Shown here: positions 26,025-35,064 of the stretch, piece after piece
Numbering within the stretch: the first letter of the stretch is position 1
Layout of the letters: the number at the start of each line of letters is the position of its first letter
Source: Roseimaritima multifibrata
Lineage (GTDB): Bacteria > Planctomycetota > Planctomycetia > Pirellulales > Pirellulaceae
DNA: 64,000 nt
NCBI RefSeq assembly: GCF_007741495.1
Contig: NZ_CP036262.1
Span: 5,518,001 to 5,582,000, forward strand
Reading direction: 5' to 3'
Made by a program: the position numbers and the translations under genes
The notes under the pieces: generated by a model
Databases searched by the model: none
The model's input: only the letters and a program-made list of their open reading frames with translations
Told to the model about the DNA's origin: nothing

Positions 26025-28223
26025 CTATGGCCGAACCAATGTCGCCATCAGGTAACTTCGCAGGCTTGCGATGACCCGATCGGTGCAGGCGGTTAATTCT
26101 CGCATGCGTCGGTCACGACCTCGAACCGGTCGCAACTGAGCATCGATCACCGTGGATGTCTGCAGACCGCCCGAAGCCGAACGTTTGGTGTGTTCCTCCG
26201 ACAATTGAACGGTCAAGTCGAAATCGATTCGTTGATCGACGCGGCGTCGACCGCCGAAGGAAAACATCACGCTCATGCGAATGCTGACTTTGCTTTCGTT
26301 AACATCTTGGATCGTTGCTTGATGATCCGCGATAAACCCGCGTAACTTTTCGATCGCCAGGTCGGCAGGAACAGGGGTAATCATGCGGACTTCGGTATTG
26401 CCAACGTCCCCTCCTTCGAACCACGACAACCAACTGCTCAAGCGACCAGTTTTTCCGCTAGCCGTTTCCGGGTCACTGCTTCGTCCAGCACCAAGCTGAA
26501 CAACTTGGTTACGTCCACCGTCCTTGGCCTTCAACAAAGCTCGGTCGGCTCGCGCCAATAAGGTTTCTGGCGAATCGCCGGCTTGGTATTCGGTGACTCC
26601 AAAACTAGCGGTCATGTTTTTGCGGTTCAAAGAATCAATCGGGGTGTTTTCGATCGCCGCTCGAATCTGTTCAGCTCGTTGGGTCGCTGCAGGGTTATCG
26701 CTGCCTGGGCTGAGGACGACAAACTCTTCTCCGCCGTAGCGACAAACCAAGTCTCCCTCCATCGTGCAGGCTTTTAAGACTTCCGCAAAACAGACCAATG
26801 CTTCATCACCAGCCTGATGCCCATGCACATCATTGATCCGCTTAAAGTGGTCGATGTCACAAATAATCAGACTGAACGTCGCTCCCGAATTGGTTGCAAG
26901 GTCGGTTAATTCGATCAATGCACGGTCGAACTGCCCGCGATTGTCAACTCGAGTTAGTGAATCCTTCGTCGCCTGTTCGTGTAAGTCGACCAGTCGCTCT
27001 TCCAAATTTGCTTGACGTGAAGCGTCATGAAAAACGGCCATCGCCCCGTACGTTTCGGAGACTCCGGACGTCACCGCCGACACATGAACATGCACTGGAA
27101 TCTCGGTTCCATCTGCAACTCGCATCAGCATCTGCCGACTGCTGTACATCCCACTTTTTAAGCTTTGCAAAAGCGGGCATTGCGTTTCCGTAACCAGTTG
27201 ATTCTGACTGTCACACAGCCCCACAAGATCGGGGGTCCAAAGATGATTGATGGCCGCCTCGGCACCCACACCCGACATCCGCTCGAGCGCCCGATTCCAT
27301 TCGACGACATTTCCCTCTTTATCGATAAAGACGACGCCATCGTGCATATGATCGAAAAGCTGGCGATGGAACAGTTGGTACTGTGATTCAGCCTCATCCC
27401 CGGCCAATGAAACCGAGGATGCTCTTCCTGCGGTCGACCATGGGCGGGCATCGCGTTTGTCTTTTAACTGTCGCAGCCAACGAGTCATCACTTGTCCCTG
27501 CAACTTGGCAGGGTGGCTTTCTAACATGCGGCAATAATCATGAACCAATTCACCATCAAACTGAGTCCCCGAACCTTCAAGCAGTTCTGTGAGGGCTCGT
27601 TCGCGACTGATCGCAGGCCGATAAACATGGTCGGTCGTCATCGAATCAAAGGCCCCCACGATCGACAGCATCCGAGCTCCCAACGGTAACGCATCGCGCT
27701 GCGGCCCATCATCGCTGCGCCGACTGTCGTACCAAGTATGCCCGTATCGAACGATCCCGAGGATTTCGGCATCGTCGGTGCAGCCTTCCAGAATTTCACA
27801 TCCCAGCCGAGGATAGAGGTCCATCGCCAACTGTTCGCGAACGGACAACTTACCTGGCTTGCGAAGCACGCTGTCGGGAATCCCGATCTTGCCAATATCG
27901 TGCAAGAGTGCAGCGACCTCGATTCGGTCGCGTACTTCGGGCGCCACCCCCATCCATTCAGCCCAAGCTGAACAGCCGACTGCGACGCGCAAGCTGTGGG
28001 CTGCGGTCGGTGGATGTTTGGTCCGCAAAGCGTAATAGAGAGCCGTAGCAATCCCCAGTCGCACCATCGCCAACTGGTTTTCAAATTCCATCTCAGGAGC
28101 CGAAGAGGCTTCACCGGTCAGCGAATCCGCAGCCGCCAAGGAGCCTAAATCTGCTAGCAAATCGGGGATAACCGTCGTTTCCGAAGCCGTGAACTCGAGT
28201 TGTTCTTTTGTAATTTCAGGCAT
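26025..28223 (-). CDS. HD-GYP-like / PAS / GGDEF signalling protein
   Basis: A protein of 732 residues with no transmembrane segment. Residues about 50-250 are an HD domain with AALLHDIGKIGIPD and KPG as in HD-GYP phosphodiesterases, but the GYP loop is replaced (YGHTWYDSRRSDDGPQRDA). A PAS domain (about 280-400, DGVVFIDKEGNVVEWNRALE) is followed by a GGDEF domain (about 415-575) with an intact RYGGEEF and DIDHFKRINDVHGHQAGDEA, which predicts diguanylate cyclase activity. The last 130 residues form an unassigned domain (RMSVMFSFGGRRRVDQRIDF). It likely makes c-di-GMP in response to a PAS-sensed signal. The catalytic state of the HD half is doubtful. Confidence 0.88.
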   Translation of the reverse strand: MPEITKEQLEFTASETTVIPDLLADLGSLAAADSLTGEASSAPEMEFENQLAMVRLGIATALYYALRTKHPPTAAHSLRVAVGCSAWAEWMGVAPEVRDRIEVAALLHDIGKIGIPDSVLRKPGKLSVREQLAMDLYPRLGCEILEGCTDDAEILGIVRYGHTWYDSRRSDDGPQRDALPLGARMLSIVGAFDSMTTDHVYRPAISRERALTELLEGSGTQFDGELVHDYCRMLESHPAKLQGQVMTRWLRQLKDKRDARPWSTAGRASSVSLAGDEAESQYQLFHRQLFDHMHDGVVFIDKEGNVVEWNRALERMSGVGAEAAINHLWTPDLVGLCDSQNQLVTETQCPLLQSLKSGMYSSRQMLMRVADGTEIPVHVHVSAVTSGVSETYGAMAVFHDASRQANLEERLVDLHEQATKDSLTRVDNRGQFDRALIELTDLATNSGATFSLIICDIDHFKRINDVHGHQAGDEALVCFAEVLKACTMEGDLVCRYGGEEFVVLSPGSDNPAATQRAEQIRAAIENTPIDSLNRKNMTASFGVTEYQAGDSPETLLARADRALLKAKDGGRNQVVQLGAGRSSDPETASGKTGRLSSWLSWFEGGDVGNTEVRMITPVPADLAIEKLRGFIADHQATIQDVNESKVSIRMSVMFSFGGRRRVDQRIDFDLTVQLSEEHTKRSASGGLQTSTVIDAQLRPVRGRDRRMRELTACTDRVIASLRSYLMATLVRP

Positions 28224-28456
28224 GCCAAGGAACCATCAAACGCGGATTTAGCAGAAATATCTAGAAGTCGAACATGTCGTGGAAACGTAAGTCACAGTTA
28301 CGTCCTGAGCAATCAAACACTGCAAAAACAGAGCTACAATCCGAACTCCGGTCTGTTCCCCAGTGGCCCAAAGTCGGGTGATGCCGTTTAACCGGAAGAT
28401 GCGGGTTGATGTTGCCTTCAGGGCAGCCGCTCATCTACTCTTCGGCCTGAATTCAG

Positions 28457-30340
28457 ATGGCTACCAGAAACCTTGGCGGTGACATGTCTCACGACCGGCG
28501 TCCTCAACTTGCCCAGCGGCGACGACGGGTGATTTATGCGCACGGCGTCGGCACAGAAACCTCTCAGTCTCCAGCCGCTTTCGCCGCTGCTCGAGAAGCT
28601 CGCCGGCCTGTGGCCCCCTATGGATCGCGAGTCCAACGGCGGTTGAGAGCACGTTGGTTTGGCCTCGTACCGGTTCGCCGCCGCACGATGTCCGCGGTGA
28701 TTGTGACGGTTTTGTCCACGATCCTTCTGCTGACGCTGGCTCATTGGTTCGCGATTCGCTGGCCACCATTGGCTTATGCCCCCGATCTATCGCGACCACT
28801 ACGACTGGATCACGCGGACAGTTTTGGCACTTGGCTGCGAACCATCCTCTGCCTGAGCGGGGCAGGAGCCGCCCTACTGATCTACCAATTGCGTCGCCAC
28901 CGGAGCGATGACTACGAAGGCCGGTACCGAATATGGCGGCCGGTCATTCTCCTGATGGTGATCGCCAGTATTCAAGCGGTGACCGGATTCATCGACTGGG
29001 CAGGATTCCTAATCGATGCCGCGTTGGGCGAACGAAAAGCTCTCGCAGGTGGCGATTGGATGCGGTTGATCATGGCTGTCGGAGGTGCCGCCCTGGGGCT
29101 CCGTTTAATCGCCGAAGTCTGGCAAAGTCGACTGGCAACTCCGGCACTCATCGCTGGCCTGTTGTCGCTGGCCTATCCAGCAGCCGTCCACTGGAAATTG
29201 ATGACCGTGGAATCCCCGCTGGCAGCCACATTTTATAGTGCAGCCCCCCTTCTTGGTTGGGCAGGGATCTGGATTGCGCTGGTGGCCTACCTCCGTTTGT
29301 TATACCGCGAAGTCCGACGTATCGATGAGAACGATCATCTAGGGGACCGACTGCGGCAATGGAACGTCGTTCGTTACTGGAATGCCGAGCAAGACGAAAC
29401 CGACGAACAAGAAACAAAAGAACCCGCAGCGAAAACCAGCCGCCGCGCCGCAGCCAAAGCCAAAACGCCAACGCCAACGCCAAAACCTGCAGCAACCGTC
29501 AAAGCAGCCCCAGAAAAATCACGCCGCACCGCGACCCGCCCGGCGGCCGATAAAGATGCCGATCTTGACGACGATTCGGAAACGACCAGCGAAACCGAAA
29601 AACCACGCCGCCGTTGGCTGGGGCTTCGCAAACCTGCCGTCGCCAAATCCGAATCGCCTCAATCCGAGGACAAACCGTCCACCGCTAGCGAGCCCGAATC
29701 CGGCGACACCAAATCGGAAAAAAGCACTGCCAAACGAAGCTGGCTTGGACGAAAGAAAGCTGCACAGGACGCCTCCGAAGTAGACGCACAAACCGGTGAC
29801 GCTGAATCAGAATCCGACGCAGCGAAACGAAGCTGGTTCAAACGCAAGAAGGCTGTTTCCGAAGAAACCGAAACGGAGCCAAATCCCGCGTCAAAGCGAA
29901 CGGTCGCAGCTAAACACACAGACTCCGACGCGTCCGAGAATACCGACCACGCGGAAGACGAGGACGCCCCAGCCAAAACCAAACGAGGTTGGTTCCGACG
30001 CGGTAAAGCCGATGCAAATACAGAAAACGAAAGCACCGCCGACGCTGCGAACCAAAATGCCTCGGACGACGCAACCTCCGAAGACGAAGACAAACCAAAG
30101 AAGAAGTCATGGCTCTCCAAACTGTCCCTCCGTTTACCTCCCGGCGGGAAGAGCAACGAATCGGACGATGGAGACGACCAAGACTCCGCTTCCAAGCAGC
30201 CACAGCCGAATGATAACGATTCCTCACAAGAGGAAAGCGAAGAGTACATCGACCCAGACTCCATCGACTGGGACTCACTGAACAAGGCGGAACGAAGACG
30301 CCTAAAGCGGCAACTGAAACGGCAATCCAACGCCGCGTGA
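28457..30340 (+). CDS. Membrane protein with repetitive acidic/tryptophan-basic C-terminal tail
   Basis: A protein of 627 residues (ATG 28457; ATG 28484, MSHDRRPQLAQ, is an alternative). The basic N-terminus is followed by about six hydrophobic helices between residues 75 and 285. From about residue 300 it is hydrophilic, with long Asp/Glu/Ser/Thr spacers punctuated by five basic-aromatic motifs: RRRWLGLRKPA, KRSWLGRKKA, KRSWFKRKKA, KRGWFRRGKA and KKSWLSKL. It ends in SLNKAERRRLKRQLKRQ. No family was recognised. The tail is probably cytoplasmic and disordered and could bind a polyanion, membrane or partner protein. Confidence 0.75.
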   Translation: MATRNLGGDMSHDRRPQLAQRRRRVIYAHGVGTETSQSPAAFAAAREARRPVAPYGSRVQRRLRARWFGLVPVRRRTMSAVIVTVLSTILLLTLAHWFAIRWPPLAYAPDLSRPLRLDHADSFGTWLRTILCLSGAGAALLIYQLRRHRSDDYEGRYRIWRPVILLMVIASIQAVTGFIDWAGFLIDAALGERKALAGGDWMRLIMAVGGAALGLRLIAEVWQSRLATPALIAGLLSLAYPAAVHWKLMTVESPLAATFYSAAPLLGWAGIWIALVAYLRLLYREVRRIDENDHLGDRLRQWNVVRYWNAEQDETDEQETKEPAAKTSRRAAAKAKTPTPTPKPAATVKAAPEKSRRTATRPAADKDADLDDDSETTSETEKPRRRWLGLRKPAVAKSESPQSEDKPSTASEPESGDTKSEKSTAKRSWLGRKKAAQDASEVDAQTGDAESESDAAKRSWFKRKKAVSEETETEPNPASKRTVAAKHTDSDASENTDHAEDEDAPAKTKRGWFRRGKADANTENESTADAANQNASDDATSEDEDKPKKKSWLSKLSLRLPPGGKSNESDDGDDQDSASKQPQPNDNDSSQEESEEYIDPDSIDWDSLNKAERRRLKRQLKRQSNAA

Positions 30341-30370
30341 TCCGTAAGAGCATGGCCGCAAGTTCAAATT

Positions 30371-31155
30371 CCTAGCGGAAGGGCGCGAGCCATTCCGCTA
30401 GGAAACCACTCTGCAAAAAGGGCCGGACGGCTTGCGCCATTCTGCTAAGAAGGTGCTCGCAAATTCAAATTCTTAGCGGAAGGACGCGAGCCCTCCGGCC
30501 CGCAAACCACTCTGCAAAAGGGCCGGACGGCTTGCGCCGTGCCGCTAAGAAGGTGCTCGCAAGTTCAAATTCTTAGCGGCAGGGCGCGAGCCCTCCGGCC
30601 CGAAAACCACTCTGCAAAAAGGGCCGGACGGCTTGCGCCGTGCCGCTAAGAAGGGGCTCGCAAGTTCAAATTCCTAGCGGAAGGGCGCGAGCCCTCCGGC
30701 CCGCAAACCACTCTGCAAAAAGGCCGGACGGCTTGCGCCGTACCGCTAAGAAGGGGCTCGCAAATTCAAATTCTTAGCGGCAGGACGCGAGCCCTCCGGC
30801 CCGCAAACCACTCTGCAAAAAGGCCGGACGGCTTGCGCCGTGCCGCTAAGAAGGGGCTCGCAAGTTCAAATTCCTAGCGGAAGGGCGCGAGCCCTCCGGC
30901 CCGCAAACCACTCTGCAAAAAGGGCCGGACGGCTTGCGCCGTGCCGTTAAGAAGGGGCTCGCAAGTTCAAATTCCTAGCGGAAGGGCGCGAGCCCTCCGG
31001 CCCGCAAACCACTCTGCAAAAAGGGCCGGACGGCTTGCGCCGTGCCGCTAAGAAGGGGCTCGCAAATTCAAATTCCTAGCGGAAGGACGCGAGCCCTCCG
31101 GCCCGCAAACCACTCTGCAAAAGGGCCGGACGGCTTGCGCCGTACCGCTAAGAAG
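30371..31155. repeat. Tandem array of about eight 100-101 bp palindromic units
   Basis: The boundary CTAGCGG/TTAGCGG recurs near 30371, 30472, 30572, 30673, 30773, 30873, 30974 and 31075. Each unit is an imperfect palindrome: TTAGCGGCAGGGCGCGAGCC then CTCCGGCCCG, a 20-base centre (ACCACTCTGCAAAAAG), then GGCCGGACGGCTTGCGCC and CCGCTAAG. The linkers alternate slightly (AAGGTGCTCGC or AAGGGGCTCGC). It fills the gap between a plus-strand and a minus-strand gene. Units are nearly identical and there are no unique spacers, so it is not a CRISPR. Confidence 0.95.
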
Positions 31156-31167
31156 TGATCGCTGCAC

Positions 31168-32493
31168 CTATTCGCGTGCGGCCATGACTCCGCTACCTCG
31201 TAGCCGCCACAAGAAGAAGACCGTTCCGAGAGCCATCAGGACCGAACAAAGCAGAAAGATGCGTTGTGGCGAATCGCCGAACATCCCTCGGACAACAAAG
31301 TAGACCACCGCTGCAAAGGTCATGAAGGCGAAGGAGACCGCATTTGCGGTTCCTAAAAAACGGCCTCGCTCATCATCCGGAGAAAGACTCTGCAGTAACG
31401 CTTGCAAGGGAACGATATAGAACCCGGCAAAAAAGCCGGCTCCCATAATGAAGAGGGAAACATTGCTTAAACCGACCTGCATGATCGATGACCTTGGCAT
31501 TCCGCCGACGCCTACGACCTCTGGTCCAACACCATATAAACGGGGCGTGACCATGCCTAACAGTGCAAAGAAAACGACCAACCCGATCGCTCCCAGCGGA
31601 ATCAGACGCGGTTCAATGCGATCCCCTGAGATGAAACCGGCAAACGCACAACCGACTCCGACCGAAATCCCCAACACGCCCATCAGAATACTGGCACTCG
31701 CTCGATCGATATTCAGCACGGTCGTATATTCGGGGAGAATAAAAAAGGCTAACCCGGCCATCAGATAGAAGTATCCCCAAGCCATCATGACCATCAACAT
31801 TCGAGTCTTCGCCATCTCTTTAATGGCAAAAACATAGGTCGTAAACGGGTTGTAATCGTATTTCAGATTCGGATCGCCTGGCTCCAGCCGATCCAGAAAG
31901 AGAACCGATATCCAACCGGCAATGGCAACCGCAACCAGTACGACTCCCGGCAACCATCTCATCCCCACCGTCGATCCGCCGTCAACGATGGGGTTATAAA
32001 GGTCGGCGACATAACCTGCCGTCAGTGTCCCCACGATCACCGCAATATTGGTCATCATATTGATCGTTCCATTCGCGCGGCTTAAGTCGCTTTCGTCGAC
32101 CAATTCGGGGATCATCCCGTACTTTGCCGGCCCGAAGAAGGCACTTTGACATGTCAACGCCACCAAAGCGGCCATCGTGACCCACAGGTTCCCAAGCCAA
32201 AATCCAGCCATCGCGGTCATCGCAATCGGGATTTCACAAATTTTGACGGCGATGCTGACTCTTCGTTTGGAAAAGCGATCCGCAATCTGGCCGGCATACC
32301 CTGACAACAGAATGAAAGGAAGCGTAAAGCAGACGCCCACAATCGCTTGACCTCCGGTCCCCAGTTGTCCTTCCCAAACTCCCTGAGTGATCACCATATA
32401 GGTCAGCACTCCTTTCAGGATGTTATCGTTTGCGGCACCAAAGAACTGGGTGACCAGCAGGCTGAGGAAACCACCACGAAGCATTTTTGTCAC
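31168..32493 (-). CDS. MFS transporter, LplT-like
   Basis: A protein of 441 residues with about twelve hydrophobic helices. The start is GTG at 32493 (an internal ATG at 32484 is possible). FFGAANDNILKGVLTYMV in helix 1, SGYAGQIADRFSKRR in the loop after helix 2 and SAFFGPAKYGMIPELVDE resemble lysophospholipid transporter LplT and the transporter half of Aas-fusion proteins. LplT flips lysophospholipids inward for reacylation; no acyltransferase is adjacent here, so the substrate is inferred only from family resemblance. Located in the inner membrane. Confidence 0.82.
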   Translation of the reverse strand: MTKMLRGGFLSLLVTQFFGAANDNILKGVLTYMVITQGVWEGQLGTGGQAIVGVCFTLPFILLSGYAGQIADRFSKRRVSIAVKICEIPIAMTAMAGFWLGNLWVTMAALVALTCQSAFFGPAKYGMIPELVDESDLSRANGTINMMTNIAVIVGTLTAGYVADLYNPIVDGGSTVGMRWLPGVVLVAVAIAGWISVLFLDRLEPGDPNLKYDYNPFTTYVFAIKEMAKTRMLMVMMAWGYFYLMAGLAFFILPEYTTVLNIDRASASILMGVLGISVGVGCAFAGFISGDRIEPRLIPLGAIGLVVFFALLGMVTPRLYGVGPEVVGVGGMPRSSIMQVGLSNVSLFIMGAGFFAGFYIVPLQALLQSLSPDDERGRFLGTANAVSFAFMTFAAVVYFVVRGMFGDSPQRIFLLCSVLMALGTVFFLWRLRGSGVMAARE

Positions 32494-32588
32494 GGGGCTT
32501 ATTCCACTTGGAGGAAACTCGGTCGGAAAGAATCAGAGGGGGGCAGTATAGCAAGCCATCGCTACCCAACAGGAGCCCGCGGCATCGA

Positions 32589-32981
32589 TCAGGCTTCGCG
32601 TTCCGAGGGATCCTCTTCACCGCGATATTTGGCAATCGCTTCGGGAAGCGGATACTGCGTCACATCTCGGTCCCCGCCGGTTGCTGCGATTTGCAGCAAC
32701 CGTTCAAAGCCTCGGGAAATCAAAGTGCGGCGTTCGTTCACAAAAGCTTCATCCAAAGTCCGGCAATCGAACATCCCCTCCACCTCCACCGCTTCGAAAT
32801 CGGGATGGTCAATGAACTGAGCGACAACCGGATTACAGCGCAAGTGACGCTCCGGAGTCGTATGCAGGACCTCGGGATCTAATTCACCGATCACATATCG
32901 CAAGTACAGATCGCTGTTGTCGATACCAGCGACCTCTTCGCCACAGACATCGCAGAGATATCCCTGTTCGCACTGGGCCAT
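32589..32981 (-). CDS. Small protein with CxxC, downstream of dapB
   Basis: A protein of 130 residues starting with ATG (MAQCEQGYLCDVCGEEVAG). The CDVCG near residue 10, with an earlier Cys, could bind zinc. The middle reads LYLRYVIGELDPEVLHTTPE, and the rest is acidic without signal peptide or membrane helix. No family is recognised, though the tight spacing to dapB (9 bases) shows co-transcription. Confidence 0.7.
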   Translation of the reverse strand: MAQCEQGYLCDVCGEEVAGIDNSDLYLRYVIGELDPEVLHTTPERHLRCNPVVAQFIDHPDFEAVEVEGMFDCRTLDEAFVNERRTLISRGFERLLQIAATGGDRDVTQYPLPEAIAKYRGEEDPSEREA

Positions 32982-32990
32982 AAAAGCGAC

Positions 32991-33803
32991 CTATTTCATC
33001 CCCAGGACATCAAACATCGAATACATTCCGGCGGGCTGATCCTGCAACCACTTGGCAGCGGCTAACGCGCCTGCAGCGTAGGAGTCACGATTGGAGGCAG
33101 CCACTTTTAGTTCGATCGTTTCTCCCATCATTCCAAAAACGATTGTATGCTCCCCGGGGTTATCACCGGTTCGAACCGCATGGTACCCGATTTCATTTCC
33201 CGTTCGCATGCCGGTTTTGCCTTCGCGACCATGAACATGTTTGATCGCCGAAGCCCCCGGTTCGCGTTCGAATTCTGCTGCGATCAACTCTCCGAACTTG
33301 AGCGCTGTCCCGCTGGGTGCATCTTCTTTGAAGCGATGATGGCGTTCGATGATTTCCACATCCACGCCTCCGGAAACATCTTTTAAAGCGGCGGTAACCT
33401 GCTGTGCCATCCGCATCGTCAGATTCACCGCAAGGGACATGCTAGGCGCCCACACGATGGCGATTTTTTCGGAGGCCTGTTTCAGCCGATCGTGCTGCTC
33501 CGACGTCAAACCGGTGGTCGCCATAACCAAGGCAGCGTTAGCTTTCACAGCCGAATCAATGACTCCGTCCACCGCTTCGGGAAGCGAAAAATCGACGATC
33601 ACGTCAATATCGTCCGGCCACGCCGAAGCGACCGGCACGTCTAATTCCGACAGCCCCGCTAAAAACCCTGCATCTTTGCCAAGATCCGAATGGTCGGCAT
33701 GTTCAATCGCAGCGACCACGCGGAAATCGGGATCCCCCGCAGCCAACGCAACGACTCGACGCCCCATTCGCCCTGCAGCACCGTGAACGGCAATTCGCAA
33801 CAT
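32991..33803 (-). CDS. dapB: 4-hydroxy-tetrahydrodipicolinate reductase
   Basis: A protein of 270 residues. It reduces hydroxytetrahydrodipicolinate in lysine and diaminopimelate synthesis. ATG at 33803 gives MLRIAVHGAAGRMGRRVVAL with the NAD(P)-binding GAAGRMG; a TTG four codons upstream is less likely. VDFSLPEAV, the catalytic block EIIERHHRFKEDAPSGTAL and GMRTGNEIGYHAVRTGDNPG are standard. Planctomycetes make peptidoglycan, so this is housekeeping. It is followed by the small CxxC protein. Confidence 0.95.
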   Translation of the reverse strand: MLRIAVHGAAGRMGRRVVALAAGDPDFRVVAAIEHADHSDLGKDAGFLAGLSELDVPVASAWPDDIDVIVDFSLPEAVDGVIDSAVKANAALVMATTGLTSEQHDRLKQASEKIAIVWAPSMSLAVNLTMRMAQQVTAALKDVSGGVDVEIIERHHRFKEDAPSGTALKFGELIAAEFEREPGASAIKHVHGREGKTGMRTGNEIGYHAVRTGDNPGEHTIVFGMMGETIELKVAASNRDSYAAGALAAAKWLQDQPAGMYSMFDVLGMK

Positions 33804-33897
33804 GACGCAAAACAACCTTGATGAAAGTACTAATCAATCCATAACAACGATTCAGTCAGTGTAGCGAATCAACGTTTTATTGCTAAGTCGGCGACCG

Positions 33898-34848
33898 TTA
33901 GCTGCGAGGGTGATACTGCTGATGCACTTTCTTCAACCGAGAATGGTCGACGTGGGTGTAGATCTGAGTCGTTTGGATGCTGGCGTGCCCCAACATCTCT
34001 TGGACTTGCCGCAGGTCCGCTCCTCCCGCCAACAGATGGGTGGCGAAACTATGCCGCAGACTGTGGGGACTGATCCCCGACTGGATATTCGCCCGCTTGG
34101 CGTACTGTTTCACCAGCCTCCACAGTTGGATACGCTCCAAAGGACGTCCGGTGCGTGACAGAAACAGCACATTGCTCCGCTCCGGGCCGCGGTCGGCCAG
34201 CATCGGACGCAGTTCCTCCAAATATTGATGGATCGCCGCAATCGCTCGAGTCCCGATCGGAACCATCCGCTGCTTCCCTCCCTTTCCTTCACACTGCAGG
34301 TAACGTTCCTCAAGCGACAGATCGTGCAGCCTCAGAGAACAGGTTTCACTGGCACGGCAACCACTGGCATAGAGGACTTCCAACATGGCGCGGTCGCGTT
34401 GCCAAAAGGAGTCCGATTTGCGGGGGGCTTCGAGAAAAGCTTCGACCTGCCGGTGGGTCAAAACTTTAGGCATGCGCTGCCATGCTTTCTGCGTCGCCAA
34501 CAATTCAACGGGATTGTCGACGACAATCCCTTCCAACTGCAGGTACTTAAAAAACATGCGTACGGCAACGACATTCCGCGAGATGCTGGCGGGGGCCAAG
34601 CCGGAATCGTGCAGACGACTGACGTAGTTTGATAATTCGCGGATCGTCAGATTTTTCATCCGCCTGGTCCCGGCCCACTCACTAAAGCGGTCCAGATCGC
34701 GGCGATATGCGATGATGGTATTGTTTGCGAGATGGCACTCACCACGCAAATAACCGATAAAATCGTCAACCATCCCAAGCGTTTTGGCGGTTGACCCTGA
34801 GGCGGGGGCCGAGTTCTGTAATTGCTGCAGTTTTGTCAGACGAGCCAT
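33898..34848 (-). CDS. xerD: XerD/XerC-type tyrosine recombinase
   Basis: A protein of 316 residues, the usual length. It has an N-terminal SAM-like domain (IGYLRGECHLANNTIIAYRR). The catalytic residues are all present: Arg165 (ASGCRASE), Lys192 (GKGGKQR), His262 and Arg265 (SPHSLRHSFATHL), His288 (LGHASIQTT) and Tyr297. It is likely the chromosome dimer resolvase that acts at dif, although C versus D subtype cannot be fixed. It lies within the block flanked by the two opposed repeat arrays. Confidence 0.9.
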   Translation of the reverse strand: MARLTKLQQLQNSAPASGSTAKTLGMVDDFIGYLRGECHLANNTIIAYRRDLDRFSEWAGTRRMKNLTIRELSNYVSRLHDSGLAPASISRNVVAVRMFFKYLQLEGIVVDNPVELLATQKAWQRMPKVLTHRQVEAFLEAPRKSDSFWQRDRAMLEVLYASGCRASETCSLRLHDLSLEERYLQCEGKGGKQRMVPIGTRAIAAIHQYLEELRPMLADRGPERSNVLFLSRTGRPLERIQLWRLVKQYAKRANIQSGISPHSLRHSFATHLLAGGADLRQVQEMLGHASIQTTQIYTHVDHSRLKKVHQQYHPRS

Positions 34849-35064
34849 ATCAGACCTTCAGCGGTGACGCAAACGATCCTCCATGACGTTGCACCAAATA
34901 GAACGAACCGATTGTTGCTAGGAAGATCGTAAAATACGTTACCGACCTTCCCCCGTTTCCCTGCACCAACCTATTATTGGTTATCGCCTGGAGAGCGTCG
35001 GCAGTCTGAGCCGACCTAAATTCTTTCCGAACAAACCAATCGCATCCATTTTGCGGACCCTATC

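Noticed and set aside
29374-30353. Long minus-strand frames opposite the membrane-protein tail
   Set aside because: The mirror of a biased, repetitive coding region on the plus strand; the plus-strand frame is longer and has membrane segments and a sensible start.
30371-31155. Possible CRISPR array
   Set aside because: Units of about 100 bp are nearly identical along their whole length with no unique spacers, and no cas gene is present. It is a palindromic tandem repeat.
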